From Pseudoduganella rivuli (GTDB taxonomy: Bacteria; Pseudomonadota; Gammaproteobacteria; Burkholderiales; Burkholderiaceae_D): a stretch of 64,000 nucleotides of DNA. Shown piece by piece: positions 8,817-18,017 of the stretch (the first letter of the stretch is position 1; each line of letters starts with the position of its first letter). The notes under the pieces were generated by a model. That model made no database searches. It worked only from the letters and a program-made list of their open reading frames with translations, and was not told the origin of the DNA. Position numbers and translations under genes: made by a program. The stretch covers positions 1 to 64,000 of the forward strand of contig NZ_WKJJ01000010.1 in assembly GCF_009674485.1 (NCBI RefSeq). Direction: 5' to 3'.

Positions 8817-9908
8817 TTATTTGCCGCCGCGGACGGTGGAAATCAGGAAGTTCTGCATCGACGATTCCGCCACCGATGCCCACAGGTTCTGCTCCTTGCG
8901 GAACTGTTTCCATGGTTCGTAGATCTTCGCGAATTTCGCATTCTTCGCCGCTTCCTCGTTCATCACATCGGTGGCCGCCTTGTAGCTGGCTTCCAGGATG
9001 TCTTTCGGGAAGGCGCGCAGTTTGACGCCTTTCTTTTGCAGGCTGGCCAGCGCGGTTGGATTGCGCGCATCATATTCGGCCTGCATCACCACGTGCGCTT
9101 CATACGATGCGACTTCGATCGCCGCCTGGTATTCCTTCGGCAGCTTTTCCCATTCCTTCAAGCCCACGTAGAACGAGAACGACGCGCCGGCTTCCCACCA
9201 GCCCGGGTAGTAGTAGTACGGGGCGACCTTGTAGAAGCCGAATTTTTCATCGTCGTACGGGCCGACCCATTCCGCCGCGTCGATGGTGCCTTTTTCCAGC
9301 GCGGGATAGATGTCGCCGCCCGCCAGCTGTTGCGGCACCAGGCCCAGGCGCTCCAGCACTTTGCCGGCGAAGCCCCCGATCCGCATCTTGGTCCCTTTCA
9401 GGTCCGCCACGGATTTGATCTCCTTGCGGAACCAGCCGCCCATCTGCGTGCCCGAGTTACCACCCAGGAAGTTGATGACGCCGTAGCCCTTGAAGAATTC
9501 GCGGGTCAGTTCGCGGCCGCCGCCCTGCTCATACCACGCGGTATGCTGGCGCGACGTCAGGCCGAACGGCACGGCGCAATCGAAGGCGAATGTCGGATCT
9601 TTACCGAAGTAATAGTACGACGCGCTGTGGCCGCACTCGACGGTGCCCGCCTGGACGGCGTCCAGCACTTGCAGGCCCGGGACGATTTCGCCGCCGGCGA
9701 ACACGCGGATGTTGAATTTACCGCCCGTCAGCTGGGAGACGCGCTTGACGAAGGTGTCCGCGGCGCCATAAATGGTGTCCAGCGTTTTCGGGAAACTGGA
9801 CGCCAGGCGCCAGTTAATGGTGGGAAGCGATTGCGCCAGCGCCGGCGTTACAACAGCGCCTGCGGAGGCGCCTACTGCTGCCTTTTTTATAAAGGAACGG
9901 CGTTCCAT
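8817..9908 (-). CDS. TRAP transporter solute-binding protein, DctP family (second paralogue)
   Basis: 363 residues. The signal MERRSFIKKAAVGAS again resembles a Tat leader and ends in ALAQS. The sequence tracks the product at 4094-5179 block by block (NWRLASSFPKTLDTIYG, DAVQAGTVECGH, GTIDAAEWVGPYDDEKFG, YEPWKQFRKEQNLWAS), so the two are recent paralogues. Differences cluster in the middle of the ligand cleft region and at the C-terminus. The start has AGGAG 8 nt upstream. As with its paralogue, no TRAP permease genes are nearby, so it must share a membrane component encoded elsewhere or work as a sensor ligand binder. Confidence 0.93.
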   Translation of the reverse strand: MERRSFIKKAAVGASAGAVVTPALAQSLPTINWRLASSFPKTLDTIYGAADTFVKRVSQLTGGKFNIRVFAGGEIVPGLQVLDAVQAGTVECGHSASYYYFGKDPTFAFDCAVPFGLTSRQHTAWYEQGGGRELTREFFKGYGVINFLGGNSGTQMGGWFRKEIKSVADLKGTKMRIGGFAGKVLERLGLVPQQLAGGDIYPALEKGTIDAAEWVGPYDDEKFGFYKVAPYYYYPGWWEAGASFSFYVGLKEWEKLPKEYQAAIEVASYEAHVVMQAEYDARNPTALASLQKKGVKLRAFPKDILEASYKAATDVMNEEAAKNAKFAKIYEPWKQFRKEQNLWASVAESSMQNFLISTVRGGK

Positions 9909-9982
9909 ACTGTGGTCTCCTCGGTGGTGTTATTGCCCGAGACAGTGTATGGAAACAACTATAAGGTTGCAATGAAAATATG

Positions 9983-10013
9983 ATGCCGCCGCGCAGCATA
10001 TCGCAGGCGGCAT
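9983..10013 (-). terminator. Hairpin after pmbA
   Basis: 8-bp stem atgccgcc / ggcggcat (9983-9990 and 10006-10013) with a 15-nt loop, 14 nt beyond the pmbA stop. There is no U run, so termination is uncertain. Confidence 0.35.
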
Positions 10014-10027
10014 ATATTGCCTAAATA

Positions 10028-11380
10028 TTAATTTCCAGCCACAACCATTTTTTCAATCAGGATCGAGCCGGTCTGCTTGGTGCCCCGCACCAGCACGTCC
10101 GCACCGACAGCCACGATATCCTGGAACATGTCCTTCATGTTGCCGGCAATGGTGATTTCTTCGACCGGGTATTGAATCACGCCGTTTTCCACCCAGTAAC
10201 CGGATGCGCCGCGCGAATAATCGCCCGTCACGTAGTTGGTGCCCTGCCCCATCAATTCCGTCACCAGCAAGCCCGTGCCCATTTTCTTCAGCATGGCCAC
10301 GAAATCGTCGTTCTTTTTCGTGCGGCTGGACGTCAGCGACAGGTTGTGCGAACCGCCCGCGTTGCCCGTGGTTTTCATGCCCAGCTTGCGGGCCGAATAC
10401 GTCGACAGGAAATAGCCTTGCAGCACGCCATCCTTGACCACGTCGCGCGCCGTCGTGCGCACGCCCTCTTCATCAAACGGGGCCGAACCGATGGCGCCGA
10501 TCACGTGCGGGTCTTCGCTGACCTGGATGTGCGACGGGAAAATCGCCTTGCCCAGCGTATCGAGCAGGAACGTGGATTTACGGTACAGCGCGCCACCGGA
10601 CGTGGCCTGCACCAGCGCGCCCACCAGCCCGGCAGCCAGCGGTGCTTCAAACAGCACCGGGCAGGTGCGGGTATCGAGTTTGCGGGCGTTCAGGCGCGCC
10701 AGTGCGCGTTCCGCCGCATACCGGCCGATGGCTTCCGGCTGCGCGAGTTTTTTCGCGTCGCGCACCGAGCTGTACCAGTCGTCGCGCTGCATTTTCGCGC
10801 CCTTGCCGGCAATCGGCGCCACGGAAATCGTGTGGCGCGAATAGGGATAACCGCCGATGAAGCCGCGCGAGTTGGCCGCCACGAAATGCGATTGCTGCAC
10901 GTGCACGCCGGCGCCTTCGCTGTTCGTCACGCGGGGATCGACGGCAAACGCCGCGCTTTCCGCCCGCTGCGCCAGCACGACGGCTTCTTCCGTGCTGATA
11001 TCCCACGGGTAAAACAGTTGCAGATCCTGCGGGTTCTTTTCCAGCATGTCGTCGTCGGCCAGGCCGGCGCAATCGTCGTCCGCCGTGAAGCGCGCGATGT
11101 TGCAGGCCGCTTCCACCGTGGCGCGCAGCGATGCGGGCGAAAAGTCCGACGTGCTGGCATTGCCCCGTTTCTGGCCGATGAACACCGTCACGCCCAGGCC
11201 CTTGTCCTTGTTTTGCTCGATGGTTTCGATCTTGCTCTTGCGCACCGAAACGGACAAACCGCTGCCTTCGCTGATCTCCACCGCCGCATCGGTGCCGCCC
11301 TTCTCGCGCGCATATTGCAATACATCGCGTGCAAGCTGTTTCAACTGGTCCTGGCTGTGGGTGAAGAAGGAATCGCTCAT
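10028..11380 (-). CDS. pmbA: Metalloprotease PmbA/TldE
   Basis: 450 residues, the usual length of PmbA. With TldD it forms a heterodimeric zinc protease that processes modified peptides such as microcins and CcdA; PmbA itself lacks the HExxxH zinc site. Family landmarks are VEISEGSGLSVSVRKSKIET, RGFIGGYPYSRH, GNAGGSHNLSL and LMGQGTNYVTGDYSRGASGYW. The ATG at 11380 is preferred for length; an ATG 14 codons upstream is possible and neither has a clear ribosome site. The tldD partner is not in the window. The gene diverges from yjgA, an arrangement common in proteobacteria. Confidence 0.95.
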   Translation of the reverse strand: MSDSFFTHSQDQLKQLARDVLQYAREKGGTDAAVEISEGSGLSVSVRKSKIETIEQNKDKGLGVTVFIGQKRGNASTSDFSPASLRATVEAACNIARFTADDDCAGLADDDMLEKNPQDLQLFYPWDISTEEAVVLAQRAESAAFAVDPRVTNSEGAGVHVQQSHFVAANSRGFIGGYPYSRHTISVAPIAGKGAKMQRDDWYSSVRDAKKLAQPEAIGRYAAERALARLNARKLDTRTCPVLFEAPLAAGLVGALVQATSGGALYRKSTFLLDTLGKAIFPSHIQVSEDPHVIGAIGSAPFDEEGVRTTARDVVKDGVLQGYFLSTYSARKLGMKTTGNAGGSHNLSLTSSRTKKNDDFVAMLKKMGTGLLVTELMGQGTNYVTGDYSRGASGYWVENGVIQYPVEEITIAGNMKDMFQDIVAVGADVLVRGTKQTGSILIEKMVVAGN

Positions 11381-11473
11381 GAGGTGGCTTTTTTCAGGGG
11401 TAACGTGTAAAGGAGGTATCATAGCAGCCGTTTACTGTTTTTACAGGTCAGGTACGCCTGGCCTTTTGTCATT

Positions 11474-12076
11474 ATGCCAAATGCTAATCGGGGCGCCGTC
11501 GGTTTCAATTCTTCCGAATTCGAAGAAAAGTACGAGCGTCCGTCCAAAACCGAAATGAAACGCCTGTCCGATGCGCTGCAAGAACTGGGCACGGAACTGG
11601 TCAATGCGCCGCGCGACCGCGTCAAACGCGTGCCGATGCCGGAAGACGTCAAGGAAGTGATCCTGGAAACCCAGAACATCAAGGACCACGAAGGCCGCCG
11701 CCGCGCGCTGCAATTCGTCGGCAAGAAGATGCGCTCCCTGGACGACGAGGAAATCGCCGTGATCCGCCGCACCATCGAGGGCTGGAAAGGCGCATCCAAG
11801 GCCGATACCGCCGCGCTGCACGCGCTGGAACGCCGCCGCGACAAGCTGCTGGCCGACGATAACGCGCTGACCGTGCTGCTGTCCGAGCACCCGGAACTGG
11901 ACGTGCAGCACTTGCGCGCGCTGATCCGCAATGCCCGCAAGGAGCAGGCGGAGAGCAAGCCGCCGAAGGCGTACCGCGAAATCTTCCAGATCCTGAAAGA
12001 CCTGGCGGCGAAAAACGCCAAGGCCGCGGCAGCTGACGAAGACGGCGAAGACGAAGGCGAAGAAGATGACGAGTAA
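11474..12076 (+). CDS. yjgA: Ribosome-associated protein YjgA / DarP (DUF615)
   Basis: 200 residues, highly charged and helical. It shows the family pattern PSKTEMKRLSDALQELG and RRRALQFVGKKMRS. The E. coli homologue binds late 50S ribosomal precursors. An acidic tail (EDGEDEGEEDDE) closes the protein. The stop overlaps the next gene by 11 nt, so translation of the molybdopterin gene is probably coupled to it. It is found next to pmbA in many relatives, in the same divergent layout. Confidence 0.93.
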   Translation: MPNANRGAVGFNSSEFEEKYERPSKTEMKRLSDALQELGTELVNAPRDRVKRVPMPEDVKEVILETQNIKDHEGRRRALQFVGKKMRSLDDEEIAVIRRTIEGWKGASKADTAALHALERRRDKLLADDNALTVLLSEHPELDVQHLRALIRNARKEQAESKPPKAYREIFQILKDLAAKNAKAAAADEDGEDEGEEDDE

Positions 12077-12695
12077 TACGCCGGCTGCGGTGGAGCCGGA
12101 GCTGGTCATTGGTTTAGTGTCGATTTCCGACCGCGCCAGCGGCGGTGTCTACCAGGATCAGGGCATCCCGGCGCTGCAGGACTGGCTGGCCGCGTGCCTC
12201 ACCACGCCGTTCCGCATCGAGACCCGCCTGATCCCCGACGAGCGTCCGCAAATCGAAGCGACGCTGGTGGAACTGGTGGACAGCGCGCGCTGTCACCTGG
12301 TGCTGACCACGGGCGGCACCGGCCCGTCGCGCCGCGACGTGACGCCGGAAGCCACGCTGGCCATCGGCACCAAGGAAATGCCGGGCTTCGGCGAACAGAT
12401 GCGCCAGGTCAGCCTGGCGTTCGTGCCGACCGCGATCCTGTCGCGCCAGGTCGCCGTGATCCGCGAAATACCGGACCATGCTGCTTTGATCATCAACCTG
12501 CCCGGCCAGCCGAAAGCCATCAAGGAAACCCTTGAAGGCTTGAAGGATGCCGACGGCAAGCAACTGGTCGGCGGCGTGTTTGCCGCCGTGCCGTATTGCG
12601 TGGACTTGATCGGCGGCCCGTACATGGAAACCAACCCGGCGGTGTGCAAGGCATTCCGCCCGAAATCCGCTATCCGTAATAAGGACAATGCCTGA
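12066..12695 (+). CDS. mog: Molybdopterin adenylyltransferase (MogA type)
   Basis: 209 residues. The MoCF domain carries the nucleotide- and molybdopterin-binding loop VLTTGGTGPSRRDVTPEA (about 79-96) and the later NLPGQPKAIKETL. The enzyme adenylates molybdopterin before molybdenum insertion in cofactor synthesis. It begins inside the last codons of yjgA and its stop overlaps the start of the esterase gene, so the three form one tightly packed operon. The paoABC aldehyde oxidase about 1 kb away is a likely consumer of the cofactor. Confidence 0.93.
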   Translation: MTSNTPAAVEPELVIGLVSISDRASGGVYQDQGIPALQDWLAACLTTPFRIETRLIPDERPQIEATLVELVDSARCHLVLTTGGTGPSRRDVTPEATLAIGTKEMPGFGEQMRQVSLAFVPTAILSRQVAVIREIPDHAALIINLPGQPKAIKETLEGLKDADGKQLVGGVFAAVPYCVDLIGGPYMETNPAVCKAFRPKSAIRNKDNA

Positions 12696-13365
12696 CATGA
12701 CGACTGTTCTGGACTCGATTGAAATCAACACGTCGGCCAACCCCGAGCTGGCCGTGATCTGGATGCACGGCCTGGGCGACAGCGGCGAAGGCTGGGCGCC
12801 GATCGTCAATGAACTGGACCTGGCGGGTTTGCCGGGCATCCGCTTTGTTTTCCCGCACGCGAACATGATGCCGGTCACCATCAATGGCGGCTACACCATG
12901 CGTTCGTGGTACGACATCGTGCACACGGACCTGGGCCGCCAGGAAGACGAAAAAGGCTTGCGCGAGTCGCAGGTACTGGTGGAAGCGCTGATCGCCCGCG
13001 AAATCGCGCGCGGCATCCCCGCCAGCCGCATCGTGCTGGGCGGCTTTTCGCAAGGCTGCGCCATGACGTTGCAGACCGGCTTGCGCTATCCTGAAAAACT
13101 GGCCGGCCTGATGTGCCTGTCCGGCTACGTGCCGATGGCCGACAAGGTCGCGGCCGAACGCAGCGCCGCCAACCAGGACACGCCGATCTTCATGGTGCAC
13201 GGCACGATGGACCCGGTGATCCCGATCAGCCGCGCCACCGCATCGCGCGACTTGCTGGCCCAACTGGGCTACAAGATCGAGTGGCACGACTACCCGATGC
13301 AGCACTCGGCGTGCGCGGAAGAAGTCCAGCACATCTCCGCCTGGCTGAAGAAAGTGTTCAAGTAA
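12688..13365 (+). CDS. Alpha/beta-hydrolase carboxylesterase (phospholipase/carboxylesterase family)
   Basis: 225 residues, no signal peptide. The catalytic triad can be read: S121 in GGFSQGCAM, D175 in GTMDPVIP and H206 in PMQHSACAEE. The oxyanion region is WMHGLGDSGEGW. Members hydrolyse short-chain esters and lysophospholipids or act as acyl-protein thioesterases. Two in-frame ATGs (12688 and 12697) are possible; the second leaves better spacing to the aagga ribosome site. It is the last gene of the yjgA-mog operon and converges with paoC. Confidence 0.92.
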   Translation: MPDMTTVLDSIEINTSANPELAVIWMHGLGDSGEGWAPIVNELDLAGLPGIRFVFPHANMMPVTINGGYTMRSWYDIVHTDLGRQEDEKGLRESQVLVEALIAREIARGIPASRIVLGGFSQGCAMTLQTGLRYPEKLAGLMCLSGYVPMADKVAAERSAANQDTPIFMVHGTMDPVIPISRATASRDLLAQLGYKIEWHDYPMQHSACAEEVQHISAWLKKVFK

Positions 13366-13395
13366 GTATTGAAGTAAGCGGCAGATCTGGCGGCA

Positions 13396-15621
13396 TCAAA
13401 TCAGCTTGTCTGCCGTAATCGGCAAATCCCGCACCCGCTTGCCCGTCGCGTGATACACGGCATTGGCAATCGCCGCCGCCACGCCGGTAATGCCGATCTC
13501 ACCGATCCCCCGCGCACCCAGCGCATTGATATGGGGGTCCGCCCCGTCGAGCACCGTCACATCGATCGCACCGATATCCGCGTTGACGGGCACGTGGTAA
13601 TCCGCCAGGTTGGCGTTGACCGCGCGTCCCACGCGCCAGTCCATTTCCGTCTTTTCCGTCAGCGCCATGCCCAGCCCCCACACGATGCCGCCCATCAGCT
13701 GGCTATGGCCCGTCTTGCGGTTCAACAGACGCCCCACGTCGTAGACACCGACGATGCGGGGTACGCGCACGGTGCCCAGGTCGGCATCGACGTGCACTTC
13801 CACGAACACGGCGCCAAACGAATGCAGCGACACCTGCTTCTTCTCGTCACCCGGTTTCGCTTCGCTGTCCGCCGTCACCGGTGCGCCGCCGTTGCGGGCA
13901 ATCAGCGCCGCGGCCGGCTCGCGCCGGTCCGGTTGCGACTTGCGCAGCAGCCAGCCGTTTTCCACCAGCACGTCGTCCGCAGCGGCGCCGTGCACAGGCG
14001 ACATCGCATCGCCGGTTGCCAGCGCCACCAACTTCGCCCGCACTGCGGTGGCGGCGGCCTGCACTGCCGGGGCGACGCTGGCCGCCGTCATCGACCCGCC
14101 CGATACCGGCGCCTGCGGCATGGCCGTGTCGCCCAGTTCGAACGTGACCTTGCCCACCGGCCAGCCCAGCGCATCGGCCGCCACCTGCGTCATGATGGTG
14201 TACGTGCCCGTGCCCAGGTCATGCGTCCCGCTGCGCACCAGCACGGTGCCATCGGGACGGATCATGGCCGACGCCTTGGCCGGCATCCGGTTGGCGGGAT
14301 AGGTGGCGGTCGCCATGCCGTAACCGATCAGCGTGCGCCCTTCCCGCATCGAACCCGGCTGTGCCGTGCGGCGCGCCCAGCCAAAGCGTTCTGCCCCCAC
14401 GCGGTAGCATTCGCGCAGCGCCTTGGATGACCAGGGCAAATCCTTTTCCGGATCGCGCTCGGCGTCATTGCGCAGGCGCAGCGCCACCGGGTCCATCTGC
14501 AATGCGATGGCCAGTTCATCCAGCGCGCACTCCAGCGCAAAACTGCCCGGCGCTTCACCCGGCGCCCGCATGTACGTCGGCACGCCGAGATTCAACGTGG
14601 CGAGCCGCTGCGTGGTGCGCAGCGCGGTGCTGGCGTACAGCATGCGGGTGGGCGACGTGCACGGTTCCGTGAAGTCGTCGACAAACGACGTATGCGAAAT
14701 CGTGTCGTGCATCACCGATTGCAGGCCGCCGTCGCGCTGTGCTCCCAGCCGCAAGCGCTGTTCCGTCATCGGCCGCGCGCCGACCGGGCCATACATGTGC
14801 GTGCGCTCCAGCGCCAGCTTGACGGGACGCCCGACCTGCCTGGCTGCCATGGCTGCCAGCACCACGTGCGACCACGTGGAACCCTTGCACCCAAAGCCGC
14901 CGCCGACGAACGGGCAAATCACGCGCACCTGTTCCGGGGCAATGCCCAGGCTCCTCGCCACTGCCTTGCGCACGCCGGACACGTTTTGCGTCGCGTCGTG
15001 CAGGGTCAGGCTGCCGCCGTCCCAGGCGGCAATGGTGGCGTGCGGCTCCATGGGGTTGTGGTTTTCCATCGGCGTCGTGTAGACCGTATCGATGCGGGTG
15101 GCGGCGCGCGCCAGTTCGGCTTCCGCATCGCCCCGGGCCGTGTCGGACGGGCGGTCCGGCTGCGGTTTCGGCGTGCGGGGCGCGCGCTTGGCCGCCTGGA
15201 AATCCAGCACGGCTGGTTGCGGCGCATAGCGTACCTTGACGCGGCGCGCGGCATCCTGCGCATGCTCCAGCGTGTCGGCCACCACCACGGCAACCGGCTG
15301 GCCGTTGTACTGCACCTCGTCGTTTTGCAGCAGACTGAGTTTCGGATTGGGCGGCTGCTCATCCTTGCCGGGCGGTTTCGGTGCCGGCAGTTTCGGCGCA
15401 TTCCTGTGCGTCATGACCAACAGCACACCCCGCATGGCGCTCGCTTGCGCCGTATCGATGGCGATGATTTTCCCTTTCGGAATCGTGCTCTGCACCAGCA
15501 CCGCGTACGCCATGCGGGCCAGCGGGTGTTCCGAGGAAAAGCGCGCCGCGCCCGTGACCTTGGCGACGCCGTCGGTGCGGTCCAGCGGTTGTCCTGTGAC
15601 CGGTGTAGGTGTCGGTGTCAT
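13396..15621 (-). CDS. paoC: Periplasmic aldehyde oxidoreductase, molybdenum-binding subunit (PaoC/YagR-like)
   Basis: 741 residues, close to E. coli PaoC. It belongs to the xanthine dehydrogenase large-subunit family. It binds molybdopterin cofactor in segments such as [13 protein letters not shown] and [12 protein letters not shown], and has the catalytic glutamate E708 in [10 protein letters not shown]. It oxidises aldehydes, often aromatic ones, to acids. The start overlaps the stop of the FAD subunit gene by 4 nt (ATGA), so the subunits are translationally coupled. No export signal is present; in E. coli the complex rides on the Tat signal of PaoA. No PaoD/XdhC-type cofactor chaperone gene follows. 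Confidence 0.93.
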   Translation of the reverse strand: MTPTPTPVTGQPLDRTDGVAKVTGAARFSSEHPLARMAYAVLVQSTIPKGKIIAIDTAQASAMRGVLLVMTHRNAPKLPAPKPPGKDEQPPNPKLSLLQNDEVQYNGQPVAVVVADTLEHAQDAARRVKVRYAPQPAVLDFQAAKRAPRTPKPQPDRPSDTARGDAEAELARAATRIDTVYTTPMENHNPMEPHATIAAWDGGSLTLHDATQNVSGVRKAVARSLGIAPEQVRVICPFVGGGFGCKGSTWSHVVLAAMAARQVGRPVKLALERTHMYGPVGARPMTEQRLRLGAQRDGGLQSVMHDTISHTSFVDDFTEPCTSPTRMLYASTALRTTQRLATLNLGVPTYMRAPGEAPGSFALECALDELAIALQMDPVALRLRNDAERDPEKDLPWSSKALRECYRVGAERFGWARRTAQPGSMREGRTLIGYGMATATYPANRMPAKASAMIRPDGTVLVRSGTHDLGTGTYTIMTQVAADALGWPVGKVTFELGDTAMPQAPVSGGSMTAASVAPAVQAAATAVRAKLVALATGDAMSPVHGAAADDVLVENGWLLRKSQPDRREPAAALIARNGGAPVTADSEAKPGDEKKQVSLHSFGAVFVEVHVDADLGTVRVPRIVGVYDVGRLLNRKTGHSQLMGGIVWGLGMALTEKTEMDWRVGRAVNANLADYHVPVNADIGAIDVTVLDGADPHINALGARGIGEIGITGVAAAIANAVYHATGKRVRDLPITADKLI

Positions 15622-16610
15622 GCGCCCTCCCTGCTTTCCGCCGCGTTGCGCAAGGCGCGCACCACGGCGCGCTGCGCCAGTTCCAGCTTGAACTGGTTAT
15701 CCGGATACGCGCTGGCGCCGGCCAGCAGGTTGGCGGCCACCTGGCGGCCGACTTCGTCGGTCAACTGCACGCCCGCCAGCAGCGCTTCCGCTTCCGGCAC
15801 ACGCCACGGCTTGTGCGCCACGCCCCCCAGCGCGATACGGGCGGCGCGTATCGTGCCGCCATCCATTTGCAGCAGCACCGCCACCGAGACCAGCGCGAAC
15901 GCATAGCTGGCGCGGTCGCGCAGCTTCAGGTAGTGACAACGGTTGAAGCGGGGCGGCGGCAATTCCACACCCGTGATCAACTCGCCGGGCTGCAGTGCCG
16001 TCTCGACCTGCGGTGTCTTGCCCGGCAAGCGGTGAAAGTCCGCCATGGGAATACGGCGCTCGCCACCCGCTGCGGCCACCACCACCACCGCTTCCAGCGC
16101 GGCCAGCGCCACATTCATATCGGACGGATTGACGGCGATGCACGCGTCGCTGGCGCCCAGGATCGCGTGCATGCGGTGCCAGCCGTCACGCGCGCCACAG
16201 CCGGAGCCGGGCATGCGCTTGTTGCAGCGGTCGAACGCCGTGTCCGTGAAATACGGGCAGCGTGTGCGCTGCAGCAAGTTGCCGGCCGTTGTGGCCATGT
16301 TGCGCAGCTGGGGCGAAGCGCCGGACAGCAAGGCTTGCGTCAGCAGCGGATACCGCTCGCGCACCAGCGGATGGTTGGCCGCGTCGCTGTTGCGGGCCGT
16401 GGCGCCGATACGCAATGCGCCGCCCGGCTGTTCATACACCTGGTCCATGCCGGCATGGGTGACATCGACCAATTTCACGGGATGTTCGACGTCGCCCTTC
16501 ATCAAGTCGAGCAGATTGGTGCCGCCGGCGATAAAGCGCGCCCCCGGCTGGCTGCCCAGTTGCAGCGCATGCGCGATGTCGCGCGCCCGCTCGTAATAGA
16601 CCGATTGCAT
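15618..16610 (-). CDS. paoB: Aldehyde oxidoreductase, FAD-binding subunit with Fe-S insert (PaoB/YagS-like)
   Basis: 330 residues. The FAD-binding part has [19 protein letters not shown] and the loop [16 protein letters not shown] cysteine-rich insert, CPYF followed by [10 protein letters not shown], matches the extra [4Fe-4S] cluster of E. coli PaoB, which ordinary xanthine dehydrogenase medium subunits lack. It relays electrons from the molybdenum centre. A good ribosome site, aggagg, lies 5 nt before the ATG. It is the middle gene of the paoABC operon, 9 nt after paoA. Confidence 0.94.
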   Translation of the reverse strand: MQSVYYERARDIAHALQLGSQPGARFIAGGTNLLDLMKGDVEHPVKLVDVTHAGMDQVYEQPGGALRIGATARNSDAANHPLVRERYPLLTQALLSGASPQLRNMATTAGNLLQRTRCPYFTDTAFDRCNKRMPGSGCGARDGWHRMHAILGASDACIAVNPSDMNVALAALEAVVVVAAAGGERRIPMADFHRLPGKTPQVETALQPGELITGVELPPPRFNRCHYLKLRDRASYAFALVSVAVLLQMDGGTIRAARIALGGVAHKPWRVPEAEALLAGVQLTDEVGRQVAANLLAGASAYPDNQFKLELAQRAVVRALRNAAESREGA

Positions 16611-16619
16611 GGCGCCTCC

Positions 16620-17264
16620 TTACGACTGTTTGAGCGCAACGCTGCGCACTGCCGCGACAATATTGGGATAGGCGCCGCAACGGCACAGGTTGCCGCTCAT
16701 CCGCTCGCGGATTTCGTCATCGGTCCATGCCTGCATCGCCGTGCGCACGTCGGGCGAGACGGCGCTGGCCTCGCCGGCCCGCACTTCGGCCAGCAGCGCC
16801 GTGGCGGAACACAGCTGTCCCGGCGTGCAATAGCCGCACTGGAACGCATCGTGTTCGATGAATGCGGCCTGCAACGGCGACAACTCGCCCTGGTACGCCA
16901 ATCCTTCGACGGTGACGAGCTCGTCGCCCTCGTGCATGACCGCCAGCGACAGGCAACTGTTGATGCGGCGCCCATTGGCCAGCACCGTGCAGGCGCCGCA
17001 CTGGCCCCGGTCGCAGCCTTTCTTGGTGCCCATCAGGCCCAGCGACTCGCGCAGCGCATCGAGCAAGGTGACGCGCGGCTCCAGCATCAGGTTGTGTTCT
17101 TGCCCGTTGACGGACAGCTTGACGGGAATCGCAGGGGCTTCCGGCCCAGCCGGGGCAGGCCTGGGTGCGGCGGCCACCGGTGCAACCTTGCCAGCCGCGA
17201 CTGCGGCCAGTGCGGATTGCAGGAAGCCGCGCCGTGTCAGGCATGCTTGCTCATCATTATCCAT
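16620..17264 (-). CDS. paoA: Aldehyde oxidoreductase, 2Fe-2S subunit with Tat signal (PaoA/YagT-like)
   Basis: 214 residues. The leader contains the twin-arginine motif TRRGFLQSAL and a hydrophobic stretch, so the assembled complex should be exported folded. Eight cysteines form two [2Fe-2S] sites: C in GCDRGQCGACTV plus NSC, and CGYCTPGQ with LCRCGAYPN. It passes electrons from the FAD/molybdenum subunits to an acceptor. It is the first gene of the operon, with ggagg four bases before the ATG. All three subunits match the E. coli Pao lengths and order. Confidence 0.94.
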   Translation of the reverse strand: MDNDEQACLTRRGFLQSALAAVAAGKVAPVAAAPRPAPAGPEAPAIPVKLSVNGQEHNLMLEPRVTLLDALRESLGLMGTKKGCDRGQCGACTVLANGRRINSCLSLAVMHEGDELVTVEGLAYQGELSPLQAAFIEHDAFQCGYCTPGQLCSATALLAEVRAGEASAVSPDVRTAMQAWTDDEIRERMSGNLCRCGAYPNIVAAVRSVALKQS

Positions 17265-17343
17265 GGCGCCTCCGAAGAATGCGCCAATCTATCCGGACAC
17301 ACGGCAGTGCGTCGGTACGCTGGCGCACGCAGCGCCGCGCACT

Positions 17344-17922
17344 TTATCCGGGCGGCAAATCCGGCAATGGCGCCACGGCCGACGGCGGCGCCACCGTCCG
17401 CGCGCCATTCATGACCATGGCCAGCAACGTGTAATAACCGTTCACGCCCATCAGGTCGACCACGCCCTGCTCGCCAAACCGCGCCACCGCCGCGCCATAC
17501 GTCGCATCGGACACGCGCTTGCCGCGCTGCAGTTCGACGCAAAAGTCGTGCACCAACGCCTCATCTTCCGTCATCCCATCCGCCATGCCATCCGGCCTGC
17601 GCCCGTGCGCAATCGCATCGATCACGCCGGCGGCAATCCCCTCCTGCGCCGCGATCGGCGCATGGATGGCCCACTCGACCTGCTGGTCCCAGTGCCGCGC
17701 CGTGACCAAAATCGCCAGTTCCGACAGGCGCGTACCGATCGCGCTGCGGTAGCGCAGGTACTCGCCCATGCGCTGCGCATGCTCCATCAATTCCGGGCTG
17801 CGCAACAGCGGAACGAACGGTCCATACAGCGCGCCGCGCGGGCCGTCGATGATGGCTTGCGCCGCCTGCTGTTGTAGCGGCGTCAGTTGATCGGGGGGAA
17901 TGGGGCCGAGGCGTTCAGTCAT
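17344..17922 (-). CDS. Carboxymuconolactone decarboxylase family protein
   Basis: 192 residues, all-helical. The AhpD/CMD core is visible in RYRSAIGTRLSELAILVTAR and HAPIAAQEGI. The CxxC pair of peroxidase-type members is absent, so this is more like the decarboxylase or cofactorless branch than AhpD. The start at 17922 (MTERLGPIPP) is chosen because the upstream 15 codons are not conserved-looking. It follows no operon: paoA lies 80 nt downstream and the aminotransferase diverges upstream. The substrate is unknown. Confidence 0.85.
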   Translation of the reverse strand: MTERLGPIPPDQLTPLQQQAAQAIIDGPRGALYGPFVPLLRSPELMEHAQRMGEYLRYRSAIGTRLSELAILVTARHWDQQVEWAIHAPIAAQEGIAAGVIDAIAHGRRPDGMADGMTEDEALVHDFCVELQRGKRVSDATYGAAVARFGEQGVVDLMGVNGYYTLLAMVMNGARTVAPPSAVAPLPDLPPG

Positions 17923-18017
17923 CGGCGCATATTCGCACACGATTGGATAAAAATCAAAAGATGGCAAGATCGCGCGGGCTATCGTCCGAATTTCCTACCA
18001 ACAATAAGAGGACGCAC

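Noticed and set aside
6448-8913. Long minus-strand open frame opposite the TonB-dependent receptor
   Set aside because: Shadow of the receptor gene. Composition is His/Arg-biased and no family is recognisable.
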